From: Sideroxydans lithotrophicus ES-1
Lineage (GTDB): Bacteria > Pseudomonadota > Gammaproteobacteria > Burkholderiales > Gallionellaceae
Assembly: GCF_000025705.1 (NCBI RefSeq)
Contig: NC_013959.1
Span: 1,107,063 to 1,171,062, forward strand
Direction of reading: 5' to 3'
DNA length: 64,000 nucleotides
Shown: positions 10,430 to 18,487 of the stretch, piece after piece
Layout: each line of letters starts with the position of its first letter
Position numbering within the stretch: position 1 is the stretch's first letter
Position numbers and translations under genes: made by a program
The notes under the pieces: generated by a model
What the model saw: the letters and a program-made list of their open reading frames with translations, nothing else
Told to the model about the DNA's origin: nothing
Databases searched by the model: none

Positions 10430-11593
10430 ATGTCGAGAAAGAATATCGGGCTTCTGATGCTTTTGGCTGGCGTAGCCATGGTGTTCGCTTGGGTTGTCAT
10501 GACTCAGGGGCCCTTGGCACCAGTCAAAGTTACGGTGGATAAAGTTCAGACGGGCAATCTTGCCAACAGTGTATTTGGCATCGGAACCTTGAAGGCCAGG
10601 CACAGTTACAACCTTGCGCCGACCATGACAAGCCGGGTAAAAGCCGTGCTGGTCGATCAGGGAGATCACGTCGTTGCAGGTCAAGTTCTGGCGGAAATGG
10701 ACCCGGTCGATCTGAATGAGAAGTTAATTGGCAGCCAGCGCATGGTTGAGAAAACGGCCAATTCGATCCAGGCCGCGACAGCACAAGTCAGCGAAGCGCA
10801 AAGCAGACTCAAGATGGTTTCTGCCACCGTTAACCGTTATCTGGAATTGCGTGGCAAAGGTTTTGTCAGCCAGGACATGTTTGATGCCAAGCAACACGAG
10901 ATGAATGCGGCAACTTCAGCGTTGACGGTTGCAGAAGCCAATTTGGCCGCCGCCCGTGAAGAACATGCCCGGGCCCAGGCGGATATGCGGGGGATCGGTA
11001 AAGCGCGTGCGCAGACCCGCTTGATCAGCCCGGTTAACGGCGTAGTCATTGCCCGTTTGGTCGAGTCGGGCAGCACCGTGGCCGGGGGCCAGGTCGTGCT
11101 GCAGGTTATCGATCCGGACATCCTGTGGGTAGAGACACGTATCGCCCAACAACAGGCCGGGCAGATCCGCGTCGGACAAACGGCACAGGTCATTCTGCGC
11201 TCCCGGCCGCAGGCACCGGTCGCGGGCAAAGTCGCCCGACTGGATATGGTGAGCGATGCGGTGACAGAGGAGCGCATCGTCAATGTGCTGATCGACGTCG
11301 CCAATGCCAGCGTCGGGGAATATGCGGAAGTCACGATCAAATTGCCGGAAATGAACAACACCCGCAGCATCTCAAGCGCTGCGCTGAAGCGCATTGAAAA
11401 ACAGAATGGCGTATGGGTCTTGCTAGATGGTCGGGTGCAATTCAAACCGGTTAGGATCGGACTTGCGACCATCAACGGACAGACCCAGATACTGGAAGGC
11501 CTGAACGACGACGATACGGTCATCGTATATAGCCAGCAAGCGCTGCGCCCGGGGCTGAAGGTAAAAGTCGTGTCCGAACTCGTGCGGAGCTAA
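10430..11593 (+). CDS. HlyD/MacA-type periplasmic adaptor of an ABC exporter
   Basis: A 387-residue membrane-fusion protein. One N-terminal membrane anchor (residues 7-24) is followed by a biotinyl-lipoyl-like half (VDQGDHVVAGQVLAEMD), a coiled-coil hairpin of about 100 residues rich in A, E, Q and K, the second lipoyl half (LISPVNGVVIARLVESG), a beta-barrel domain and a membrane-proximal domain. It links an inner-membrane transporter to an outer-membrane channel or periplasmic outlet. The start has a TTGGAGCG site. It is first in a four-gene unit: adaptor, FtsX-like permease 3 bases later, ATPase 2 bases later, TetR regulator. The order resembles DevBCA/MacAB-like exporters. No outer-membrane TolC is encoded here. 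Confidence 0.88.
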   Translation: MSRKNIGLLMLLAGVAMVFAWVVMTQGPLAPVKVTVDKVQTGNLANSVFGIGTLKARHSYNLAPTMTSRVKAVLVDQGDHVVAGQVLAEMDPVDLNEKLIGSQRMVEKTANSIQAATAQVSEAQSRLKMVSATVNRYLELRGKGFVSQDMFDAKQHEMNAATSALTVAEANLAAAREEHARAQADMRGIGKARAQTRLISPVNGVVIARLVESGSTVAGGQVVLQVIDPDILWVETRIAQQQAGQIRVGQTAQVILRSRPQAPVAGKVARLDMVSDAVTEERIVNVLIDVANASVGEYAEVTIKLPEMNNTRSISSAALKRIEKQNGVWVLLDGRVQFKPVRIGLATINGQTQILEGLNDDDTVIVYSQQALRPGLKVKVVSELVRS

Positions 11594-11596
11594 CCC

Positions 11597-12787
11597 ATGA
11601 TCAATCTGGCAAGCCGCGACATACTGCATGGCTGGGGTAAATTCGTCTTTACCGGCATTGGCCTGGGTTTGCTGATCGGTGTGACCCTGACCATGGCGGG
11701 CGTCTACCGCGGCATGGTGGATGATGCACGTGCGCTGCTGGAAAATGCGGGAGCCGATCTGTGGGTGGTCCAGCAGGATACGCTGGGACCCTATGCCGAG
11801 CCGTCCAACGTGCATGATGACGTTTCAAAGGAATTGCTGGGCTTGCCCGACATACAGGAAGCTGGAAATGTGACCTATCTGACCATGCAGATTCGCCACG
11901 ACGGCAAAGACATTCGAGTGATGCTGGTGGGATATGAGGCGGGCAAACCGGGAGAACCTGGCTACCTTGTTGCGGGACGCCCGATATACCAGTCACACTA
12001 CGAGGCGCTTGCCGACATCAAGACGGGGCTTTCGCTGGGAGACAAGATCAGCGTTCGGCGCCATGAATACGCCATTGTAGGCTTGACGCGCCGTATGGTT
12101 TCTTCAAGTGGCGACCCGATGATTTTCATTCCACTCAAAGATGCACAGGAAGTGCAGTTCCTTAAAGACAATGATGCGCTCGTCAATGAAAGAGCGCGCA
12201 CTGCCGCGAATCCCGCCTTCAATCGTCCCGGTATCCCGGGGCTGCTGGAAGCGATACAGGCCAGTCAGACTTCAAGCCGGTTCGTGAATGCGATCCTGGT
12301 ACGTACTGCCCCGGGAACGGATGAGGCGGTAGCCGGACAAATCGCGCGCTGGAAACACTTGGAGGCGTACACCAAGCCCCAAATGGACGAGATATTGGTC
12401 GTTCGTCTGATTGCCACCTCGGCCAAACAGATATTCATGTTTCTGGTGATTCTTGCAATTGTTAGCGCGGCCATCGTCGCCTTCATCATTTACACCATGA
12501 CCATGAATAAGGTGCGCGAGATCGCGGTACTCAAGCTGATCGGTGCGATGAACAAGACCATCAGCGGAATGATCTTGCAGCAGGCATTGGGCTTGGGCCT
12601 GATCGGCTTCATGGTCGGGAAGTTTTCGGCAACCTTATGGGCTCCCCTTTTCCCGAAATACGTATTGCTGTTACCGGGCGATGCCGTATCGGGCTTCATT
12701 CTGGTCATGCTGATGTGCGCGGTTGCAAGCATCTTCGCAATCCGAGCGGCATTGAACATCGATCCAGCAACGGCAATTGGAGGTTGA
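11597..12787 (+). CDS. ABC transporter permease, FtsX/DevC-like
   Basis: A 396-residue permease. There is one helix near the N-terminus (about 18-40), a periplasmic domain of some 220 residues, then three helices near 275-300, 320-345 and 365-385. This 1+3 topology is the FtsX/MacB/LolC type. These mechanotransmitting ABC systems move substrates in the periplasm or extrude lipids, peptides or drugs, rather than channelling them through the membrane. The DevC subfamily, which works with a separate ATPase and a HlyD adaptor, fits best. The gene starts 3 bases after the adaptor stop and ends 2 bases before the ATPase ATG. Confidence 0.87.
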   Translation: MINLASRDILHGWGKFVFTGIGLGLLIGVTLTMAGVYRGMVDDARALLENAGADLWVVQQDTLGPYAEPSNVHDDVSKELLGLPDIQEAGNVTYLTMQIRHDGKDIRVMLVGYEAGKPGEPGYLVAGRPIYQSHYEALADIKTGLSLGDKISVRRHEYAIVGLTRRMVSSSGDPMIFIPLKDAQEVQFLKDNDALVNERARTAANPAFNRPGIPGLLEAIQASQTSSRFVNAILVRTAPGTDEAVAGQIARWKHLEAYTKPQMDEILVVRLIATSAKQIFMFLVILAIVSAAIVAFIIYTMTMNKVREIAVLKLIGAMNKTISGMILQQALGLGLIGFMVGKFSATLWAPLFPKYVLLLPGDAVSGFILVMLMCAVASIFAIRAALNIDPATAIGG

Positions 12788-12789
12788 AC

Positions 12790-13497
12790 ATGCGCGAACC
12801 GGCAATTCATATAGAGAATCTCAAGAAGCGCTATGGCGAAGGCGACACGGCTGTCGATGCACTCAAAGGTGTGGACATGACTGTATGGCCGGGCGAGGTG
12901 GTGGGTCTGGTAGGCCCAAGCGGCTCCGGCAAAAGCACCCTGTTAAAATGTCTGGGGGCAGTAATCGAGCCCACTGCAGGTCGCATGACGCTAGGCGGCC
13001 ACACTATCTTTGACGAAAAATGGATGATCAATGACTTGCGTACGCTCAGGCGGGATCGAATCGGGTTTGTGTTTCAGGCACCGTATCTGATCCCATTTCT
13101 GGACGTTACCGACAACGTTGCATTGCTGCCGATGTTGGCGGGTATTTCGAATGCGGAAGCACGCAAGCGCGCAAGGGAATTGCTGGGGGCACTCGATGTG
13201 GGACATCGTGCCATGGCCGCCGTTTCACAATTGTCGGGCGGCGAACAGCAACGCGTCTCCATCGCGCGGGCGTTGTCCAACCATCCTCCCGTTATTCTGG
13301 CCGATGAACCCACTGCGCCATTGGATAGCGAACGGGCATTAAGTGTGGTGCGCATACTCAACCAGATGGCGGAGCAATTTCAAACGGCAATCGTTGTCGT
13401 TACCCATGATGAAAAGATCATCCCCACTTTCAAGCGCATCTACCATATTCGTGACGGGCGGACCTACGAGGAAGCGGGCGAAGGCAGACATGTATAG
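12790..13497 (+). CDS. ABC transporter ATP-binding protein, DevA/LolD-like
   Basis: A 235-residue ATPase with all canonical motifs: Walker A (GPSGSGKST) near residue 38, Q-loop (VFQAPYLIP), signature LSGGEQQR, Walker B (VILADEPTAPLD) and the H-loop (VVTHDE). It belongs to the LolD/MacB/DevA class that powers FtsX-like permeases. The start is the ATG at 12790, preceded by GGAGG inside the end of the permease gene; upstream in-frame codons overlap the permease and are not real. The D-loop reads APLD where SALD is common, a mild variation. It drives the exporter formed with the two preceding genes. Confidence 0.92.
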   Translation: MREPAIHIENLKKRYGEGDTAVDALKGVDMTVWPGEVVGLVGPSGSGKSTLLKCLGAVIEPTAGRMTLGGHTIFDEKWMINDLRTLRRDRIGFVFQAPYLIPFLDVTDNVALLPMLAGISNAEARKRARELLGALDVGHRAMAAVSQLSGGEQQRVSIARALSNHPPVILADEPTAPLDSERALSVVRILNQMAEQFQTAIVVVTHDEKIIPTFKRIYHIRDGRTYEEAGEGRHV

Positions 13498-13521
13498 AGC
13501 AATAATTGAAGGAGATGCGTC

Positions 13522-14145
13522 ATGAGTGAAAAAGAACCAAAACGCCGCTTAAGCACAGAAGAAAGACAGAGCGAGATCATTCGCGTGGCGGTTGAATTGG
13601 CTGCGGAAAAGGGTGTGGACAGCGTCACCACACAGGATATGGCCAATGCGATGCAGCTCACCCAGGGGGCGATCTTCCGTCACTTTGCAACCAAGGACGA
13701 TATCTGGGTCGCAGTCATAGAATGGATACGCGAACGCCTGATGAAGGTATTGGACAAAGCCGCCACCGGCGCCACCGACCCATTGAATACGATCGAGCGC
13801 ATGTTCTTCGCCCACATTGGTTTTGTCAGCAAGCATCCGGCCATTCCGCGCCTGCTGTTCTCCGAGTTGCTGCACAAGAAGAACAGCAAGTTGCGTCAAC
13901 TTATCCAGGGAATAATTTCGGGCTATGAGGCCAGGATCGCCGGCTTATTGGAGGAGGCTAAATTGCATAAGCTGGTGCCGGGCGATCTCGACAGTCAAAG
14001 TGCAGCGGTACTCTACATCGGCATGATCCAAGGACTGGTCATGCAGTCGAACATCTTTGGCGGCAAGCTTTCTCTGCAACAGCAAGCAGAAAAAACCTTC
14101 CCGATATTCTTGCACGGAATCAAAACCCGCAGCAGCCCCATTTGA
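13522..14145 (+). CDS. TetR/AcrR family transcriptional regulator
   Basis: A 207-residue regulator with an N-terminal TetR helix-turn-helix (about residues 20-62; VTTQDMANAMQLTQGAIFRHFATKDDIW) and an all-helical ligand-binding domain. GAAGGAGATGCG precedes the ATG. It is the last gene of the exporter operon, 24 bases after the ATPase, so it most likely represses the operon from the region before 10430 and is released by a transported compound. Neither the ligand nor the operator can be named from sequence. Confidence 0.9.
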   Translation: MSEKEPKRRLSTEERQSEIIRVAVELAAEKGVDSVTTQDMANAMQLTQGAIFRHFATKDDIWVAVIEWIRERLMKVLDKAATGATDPLNTIERMFFAHIGFVSKHPAIPRLLFSELLHKKNSKLRQLIQGIISGYEARIAGLLEEAKLHKLVPGDLDSQSAAVLYIGMIQGLVMQSNIFGGKLSLQQQAEKTFPIFLHGIKTRSSPI

Positions 14146-14814
14146 TTCGACAATCAGGAAAGGTGTCTTACGACATGGTAGAAAATAGCGATAGCGCTGA
14201 ATGTCTGCGTCTGCATTGACGCCCAATCATTTTGCAGTACCATCAAGTGGCTAATGACCACGTTACTCCAGCTTTACGAAGTTCCTGCGGATGACGTTTT
14301 CGTTATAACAGCTAAAGCCAGTTGTCCCTATTATTTCTGGCAGCTTTTACGATGTCCCGCTTGAGCCGACGGTCATTTCAGCAAATCTCAACAGTCCTGA
14401 GGTTATAAGCGTGAAGTCGAAAAGTTATAAACCGGACACTCAAACATACTAAACCGTCAGTTATTTTGTGGAACCGTCAGAGTCCGCAATGGTGGGAGGA
14501 GGAGACGGTCGGGGGGCCTAGCCCGCGTTTCCTCTTTGGGTCGAAAGTGAAAGTTCGCCAGAGTCCGGTTTGCGGCAACAAATTCATTAAGAGCTATGAC
14601 CGGAGTGGCCGAATAACTGCCGCTGAATACCCTACCGATATTAGTCCCGACCGACTATATTCCCAGAGCATCTCAATATTTAGCAGCTTTAGCGCACTCC
14701 GACAGACTTTGCATCAGTCTTGCTAATTTTGGGGGTTGTTAGAAACAAGGAGTTAGCCACGCAACTCCGACAGACTTTATTACTTGGTATCAAATGGAAT
14801 GATGGAGATAGATA
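14146..14814. other. Gene-poor accessory stretch with short repeats
   Basis: About 670 bases with no convincing gene. A 36-codon frame at 14254-14364 has no ribosome-binding site and no family features. Short direct repeats are visible: CAGAGTCCG at 14478-14486 and 14559-14567, and a 15-base repeat described separately. The composition is patchier than in flanking genes, as expected for a decayed insertion or an integration site, but no transposase, integrase or clear attachment site can be seen. Confidence 0.5.
14696..14778 (+). repeat. Pair of 15-bp direct repeats
   Basis: ACTCCGACAGACTTT occurs at 14696-14710 and again at 14764-14778, 68 bases apart, just before the 32-codon peptide gene. 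The copies are identical. They may be regulatory binding sites or a small duplication; no transposon ends are seen around them. Confidence 0.6.
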
Positions 14815-14913
14815 ATGAGTAGCAATATCGTGTTGGTGTTGATATGGGTTTGGTTGATAGGATTTCTTGGCACGCTGATTTACTTGCACAAGAAAAAATA
14901 TTTCCCGAAATAG
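14815..14913 (+). CDS. 32-residue single-helix membrane peptide
   Basis: A short frame with a GATGGAGA ribosome-binding site, an ATG at 14815 and a TAG at 14911. The peptide is almost one transmembrane helix (VLVLIWVWLIGFLGTLIYL) followed by a basic, lysine-rich tail (HKKKYFPK). This is the layout of regulatory or stabilising small membrane proteins. A strong rho-independent terminator starts 15 bases after the stop, so the gene is a free-standing transcription unit. I do not know the family. The positive tail predicts a cytoplasmic C-terminus. Confidence 0.6.
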   Translation: MSSNIVLVLIWVWLIGFLGTLIYLHKKKYFPK

Positions 14914-14928
14914 TTCTGGAATAAGTCG

Positions 14929-14956
14929 AAACGCTCCCTTCATGGGAGCGTTTTTT
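14929..14956 (+). terminator. Rho-independent terminator after the 32-codon gene
   Basis: A stem of about 10 bp (AAACGCTCCC with GGGAGCGTTT, 5-base loop) is followed by a T-run. It sits 15 bases beyond the small peptide gene and supports that gene being transcribed on its own. Confidence 0.88.
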
Positions 14957-15172
14957 GCTTGGTGCGACTATCAGCTTTGCTTATATGTAGTAGTTCAGAC
15001 TGTCATCTGACAGACGTCGTCCGATGCTCGGCCGTACCTGCCGTCATAACTCGAACAGCGTTACGTCTGTTGAGATTCTCAAAGCGGACATATCCGAAGT
15101 TCATTTGTGTCCGCACTTGCCATTTACTATTATGCGGACGCGTGCGTCAGCATAATAACTGTTAGGTGCTCA
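14957..15172. other. Leader region of the DUF6414-like gene
   Basis: No gene is visible. A CTGTCATCTGACAG inverted repeat lies near 14999-15012. The sequence just before the ATG ends GTTAGGTGCTCA, reminiscent of an integron cassette boundary, but a matching partner core site could not be identified. Confidence 0.4.
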
Positions 15173-16243
15173 ATGCAACTCTATGACTTCATCTACGTAG
15201 ACCTCGAAAAGGTCATCTCGATTTACAGCCAAATGACCGGGGGAATCGTCGAAGCTCTTGAACGAAGCACTGAGAACTCGCGCTCTGCTGACAATAAGCG
15301 TAGCTATGACTTTAAGGTATTAAAGCATGACGCCGGAGGAACTACGAATGACAGAAGCGCAGTGAAGGAGGTCATCAAGCCACATCACGCACTTCTTGCG
15401 GAGACAGAAGAGGCGCTTGCTACCAATGGCTACCTCGTCGATTTAACTGATCCGATGGTCGCAAAATCCTTTCGCGATCCTGAGTTTCGCGCCCAATTGA
15501 AAGAAACATTCTGCATCAAGGTTCGTGGCCGCGCTGTATTTGAAGACTACGAGCGCATGAAGAAGATCGCAGCCGACTTTCCTGAGGTGGTCAAGTTGAT
15601 CAACAAGAGCAGCGAGTCTAGCCTGTTCTCATCACCCGAATATATTCAGATTAAGTCGAAATTGGATTCGGCTGAGAAAGCGCTCAAGTCAATCAAAGAT
15701 CGTAATGAACGTTCTCGCGAGGAGCAGCGGATCAGTGACGTGCGAAGAGAACTCGCTAAGCTAGTCGCCTCGGCTACCAAAGTCGGCATGGTAGATCAGT
15801 GGATTCTTGACGGAGTGAAGACATGGATTGATGCGTTCTTGCCAGGCATCGTGAACTTCCGCGTCTATCCAAACCCAGAGCTACCGGACGAGCACGTCTT
15901 TGGGCATCTAAAGAAGCGCTGCTTTGAGGATGCCGAGTTTGGAGCTCTCCACTTCACCTATGGATCGTTCCCTACCGAGAACTTAACAATGATTGGAGTC
16001 ATCACGTCTGTCCCTGCGGAAGGCGGCGAGACATTTAGCCCCCTAGCCGAGTTCGAGAAAAGTGATCTGGCCGACTACGAGACCGTCGAGAATGGATTCC
16101 GAGGTGTTTTCCGAGGCTTCGATGGGATGGAACGAATGGTTCGTACATCTCGCTTTCCTCGGATTCTTGTTCAGCCATTGACTGTTTATCGTGGTGTCAG
16201 ACCCAACCCTTCGTTCCGGCGGGCCGCCTCTGGCGGTCGATGA
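15173..16243 (+). CDS. DUF6414-like protein of unknown function
   Basis: A 356-residue soluble protein. Its start (LYDFIYVDLEKVISIYSQMTGG) resembles the DUF6414 family as I recall it; no function is established for it to my knowledge. A charged, probably coiled-coil stretch lies near residues 155-215 (rich in K, E and R). The C-terminal third is mixed alpha/beta. There is no signal peptide or transmembrane helix. The ATG at 15173 is chosen because family similarity begins there; upstream codons are not credible. It stands alone in the accessory patch, with a hairpin terminator after it. A role in genome defence or stress is possible for such an isolated accessory gene but is not shown. Confidence 0.65.
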   Translation: MQLYDFIYVDLEKVISIYSQMTGGIVEALERSTENSRSADNKRSYDFKVLKHDAGGTTNDRSAVKEVIKPHHALLAETEEALATNGYLVDLTDPMVAKSFRDPEFRAQLKETFCIKVRGRAVFEDYERMKKIAADFPEVVKLINKSSESSLFSSPEYIQIKSKLDSAEKALKSIKDRNERSREEQRISDVRRELAKLVASATKVGMVDQWILDGVKTWIDAFLPGIVNFRVYPNPELPDEHVFGHLKKRCFEDAEFGALHFTYGSFPTENLTMIGVITSVPAEGGETFSPLAEFEKSDLADYETVENGFRGVFRGFDGMERMVRTSRFPRILVQPLTVYRGVRPNPSFRRAASGGR

Positions 16244-16265
16244 ACTCAAACGTTGCTTGCATTTT

Positions 16266-16285
16266 AAAGGGGCCTGGCCCCTTTT
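16266..16285 (+). terminator. Likely terminator after the DUF6414-like gene
   Basis: A compact inverted repeat, AAAGGGGCC-T-GGCCCCTTTT, ends in T residues 22 bases after the stop codon. The innermost pairs must open to make a loop, leaving a stem of 7-8 bp. It separates this gene from the two-gene unit downstream. Confidence 0.75.
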
Positions 16286-16320
16286 ATTGGCGATTTCTCT
16301 TTATTGACTTGATAGTGCAG

Positions 16321-16355
16321 TTGTCAATTGACAACAACACTCAGCCTGTTATGAT
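16321..16355 (+). promoter_or_regulatory. Sigma-70 promoter with an overlapping 14-bp palindrome
   Basis: TTGACA (16328-16333), a 16-base spacer and TATGAT (16350-16355) form a near-consensus sigma-70 promoter 25 bases before the HicA-like gene. The perfect palindrome TTGTCAATTGACAA (16321-16334) covers the -35 box. That is where an autorepressor would bind, and it suits the DNA-binding protein encoded by the second gene of the unit. Confidence 0.72.
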
Positions 16356-16379
16356 GACCCAAAGATTCTGGGGTAATTA

Positions 16380-16634
16380 ATGTCTCATTCAAAGAAAGAA
16401 GTGAATGCCGCAATTGAATACGCCAAGAGCAAGGGCTGGCGAATTGTAGAAGGAGGCTCCCACGCATGGGGACAGATGTACTGCCCATACAATGACAGCG
16501 AATGCCGGTGCGGCGAGTTTTGCAGATCCAGTATATGGAGCACGCCGAAAAATCCAGGCAATCACGCAAAACAGATTCGCAGAATCGTAGACAATTGCAT
16601 CAGGCTTAAGGCCGATGAACAGGACAAGGAGTAA
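16380..16634 (+). CDS. HicA-like small protein, probable toxin-type component
   Basis: An 84-residue protein. The pattern KSKGWRIVEGGSHAWG (residues 16-31), followed by a cysteine-rich middle (C35, C42, C44, C48) and SIWSTPKNPGNHAKQIRRIV (51-70), recalls the HicA double-stranded-RNA-binding fold. There a glycine-serine-histidine motif supplies the catalytic histidine (here H28). The cysteines, absent from classical HicA, could bind zinc. The next gene starts 3 bases after this stop and encodes a putative DNA-binding partner, giving the toxin-antitoxin layout. The start follows a CTGGGGT site. Toxicity is inferred only from this layout and the weak fold resemblance. Confidence 0.62.
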   Translation: MSHSKKEVNAAIEYAKSKGWRIVEGGSHAWGQMYCPYNDSECRCGEFCRSSIWSTPKNPGNHAKQIRRIVDNCIRLKADEQDKE

Positions 16635-16637
16635 GCC

Positions 16638-17213
16638 ATGAAAGAATATGACTTCGAGCTCAAATTCTCTCTGCCAAGTCCGGACGCCGATCCGGAGCAG
16701 TTCGTGAATGCACTTTATGAAGCGGGCTGTGACGATGCTACAGTTGGCTTAGGTTTAAAAGGTAGAGTGGCATTAAGTTTTACAAGAGAGGCACCTTCAG
16801 CGCAGGATGCTGTTGCATCGGCAATTGCCGACGTAACGAAGGCCATCCCAGGTGCCAAGATGATTGAAGCCACCCCCGACTATGTTGGCGTTACCGACAT
16901 TGCGGGCTTCGTTGGCTGCAGCAGGCAAAACATTCGAAAAATTTTGATAGAAAACAGCTTAGCTCCGACACCGGTACATAGCGGCACGACGGTAATTTGG
17001 CATCTAGCTAACGTCCTTGATTGGCTGAAGCACAAAGGAAGCTTCAAGATCGAAGATCAATTGATCGAGATGTCATTCGTAACTATGAAGGTCAATGTTG
17101 AAAAAGAAGTGGCACATGTCGCGCGTATTGGTCGCAACCCTATTACTGGCGCCACTATCAAGATCAAGTCAACAAAGCGTCAGCAATCGCCTTCAAAGCA
17201 AGCGCAGGCATAA
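16638..17213 (+). CDS. HTH DNA-binding partner (antitoxin-like) with an HU-like tail motif
   Basis: A 191-residue protein. Residues 1-80 form an alpha/beta domain that may bind the HicA-like partner. Residues 85-102 (VTDIAGFVGCSRQNIRKI) read as a MerR/Xis-like helix-turn-helix, and a tryptophan-containing segment follows (TVIWHLANVLDWL). The C-terminus has RIGRNPITGATIKI (163-176), strikingly like the DNA-contacting arm signature of HU/IHF proteins, and then a lysine/glutamine-rich tail. AAGGAG precedes the ATG. As the second gene of a promoter-palindrome unit it is a good candidate for an autorepressing antitoxin. The combination of an HTH and an HU-type motif in one small protein is unusual. 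Confidence 0.68.
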   Translation: MKEYDFELKFSLPSPDADPEQFVNALYEAGCDDATVGLGLKGRVALSFTREAPSAQDAVASAIADVTKAIPGAKMIEATPDYVGVTDIAGFVGCSRQNIRKILIENSLAPTPVHSGTTVIWHLANVLDWLKHKGSFKIEDQLIEMSFVTMKVNVEKEVAHVARIGRNPITGATIKIKSTKRQQSPSKQAQA

Positions 17214-17397
17214 AACATTTAGTAATTCCGTACGAAGTTCGAACCAAAGCTGACATCCAAACTCTTCCCTGAAAACGTCAGCTATGGCCGAATCACAGTA
17301 CATTCGATCAAGTCGTCCGTTTCTTAAAGCGAATATTGGTGGATAATTTGCCTCAGGCCGGAGATCGTCCGGAAACCAATCCCCAGAGAAATTCGCA

Positions 17398-17637
17398 ATG
17401 GAATATGTAATCGTTGGTGTAGTCGTGTTCGTTCTGGTCGTCGTCATCCTGTCGGCGCGGGGCAAGGATAGTGCTGTCGATGCGCTGGTCAGCGAACACG
17501 GTCTGAGCCGCTCCATGCTCAGTCCCTTGAGCGGCATGGAGATTGCAAAGCTGAGGAAAGAGATCAAATCGCTGGAGAACGGCAACAACAGGGCGGCGCT
17601 GAAGAAGCTGCTCGCGCGATACAAACTGACTGAATAG
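17398..17637 (+). CDS. Small membrane-anchored protein, unknown
   Basis: A 79-residue protein. An N-terminal transmembrane helix (residues 3-20, very rich in valine) is followed by a soluble part with predicted helices ending in a basic AALKKLLARYKLTE segment. The C-terminal half, with short helices and leucine spacing, resembles SHOCT-like or other small oligomerisation modules, but the match is weak. AGAGAA precedes the ATG. It stands alone after a 180-base stretch without genes. A bitopic protein exposing its C-terminus to the cytoplasm is likely. Confidence 0.6.
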   Translation: MEYVIVGVVVFVLVVVILSARGKDSAVDALVSEHGLSRSMLSPLSGMEIAKLRKEIKSLENGNNRAALKKLLARYKLTE

Positions 17638-17683
17638 GCGCTGGACAATCGCAAGTCAGGGATAGAGCGGGCTTAACGATGGC

Positions 17684-17980
17684 TCATTTCCATGTCACAT
17701 AGCTTTTTTCTTTCACTGCGGCAGCAAGCAAGTTCAGCAAAGGCATTGCTCGATGGGCAATGCTTACTGCGGGCTCATCCTCGCTCCTGGCGGCAGGTAA
17801 GGGAGATGATCTTTCTGCATTGATGGCCGCTGTCAGCCGGTTCAGCGCTTCAGGAACATCCTCAGCCCGAATGGCGCCGGGCACGGTTGCGCTGTGTCCC
17901 ATCATTCTCAGCATGCTGAGTGCGACATCTCCGAACATGGTGATGTCGGCATAGGCGTCCGTTGTAAAAGTCACCAGCAT
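17684..17980 (-). CDS. DUF1840 family protein
   Basis: A 98-residue protein beginning MLVTFTTDAYADITMFGDVALSMLRMMGHS and containing VPGAIRAEDVPEALNRLTAAI, both characteristic of the DUF1840 family common in beta- and gammaproteobacteria. No function is established. It is soluble and has no catalytic motif. The start has GGAGAGCG upstream on its strand. It is convergent with the 79-residue membrane protein gene. Annotated by family only. Confidence 0.85.
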   Translation of the reverse strand: MLVTFTTDAYADITMFGDVALSMLRMMGHSATVPGAIRAEDVPEALNRLTAAINAERSSPLPAARSEDEPAVSIAHRAMPLLNLLAAAVKEKSYVTWK

Positions 17981-18114
17981 TTCGCTCTCCTTGAGGGTGT
18001 TACGTGCTGATTTTGGCCGTTCGATCCGGATTGCTTCAGCGTGCGGCCAATACCGGCTGGGAGCCGTCGAGATTCATCAGTCTGTTGTTGATAAAACAAA
18101 TTGAAATATTGACT

Positions 18115-18249
18115 CTAGCCGTCTTTCAACAGGACATATAAGGCAAAAAGAAACATGGTCACGATTGTCGTGATCACCATCTTCATGGTCTTCTCGGTCT
18201 TCTTTTTGTGAATCTCATACAGCTCTTCGGTGCTGAGTCTTTCGTTCAA
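18115..18249 (-). CDS. 44-residue single-helix membrane protein with a TTG start
   Basis: A small minus-strand frame beginning at a TTG at 18249, with GAGG six bases before it. The peptide has a charged N-terminal helix (LSTEELYEIHKKKTEKTMK) and one hydrophobic helix (MVITTIVTMFLFALYVLL), ending in KDG. The lysine cluster before the helix predicts a cytoplasmic N-terminus. An internal ATG would leave only the helix. It is a free-standing small gene between DUF1840 and tpm, with no recognised family. Confidence 0.5.
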   Translation of the reverse strand: MNERLSTEELYEIHKKKTEKTMKMVITTIVTMFLFALYVLLKDG

Positions 18250-18487
18250 AATAACCTCGCGATTTGAATGGTTCTGCCAGGATGGTGCATATTAGCAATA
18301 TGTCTGCTGTTTGACCGGCAACCGAATGTTGGTTCCCTGCGAGAATCGGTTAATATTTCAATGAAGATTTTGGCAACAACCAGTCCATGGATCTTGCAGT
18401 CTGTTATGGGTGCTGCTGTCAGAACTGGTGCGGTGCAGGCTCGATAGCCAGTGCGCCTTTTAAAATGACATTTGCAGGAGTGGATCG

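Noticed and set aside
14254-14364. 36-codon frame in the gap after the TetR gene
   Set aside because: No ribosome-binding site, no hydrophobic or conserved pattern and no terminator. It is most likely a chance frame.
15120-15172. Integron attC-like core before the DUF6414-like gene
   Set aside because: GTTAGGT resembles a core site, but no matching RYYYAAC partner with an imperfect stem was found, and there is no integrase.
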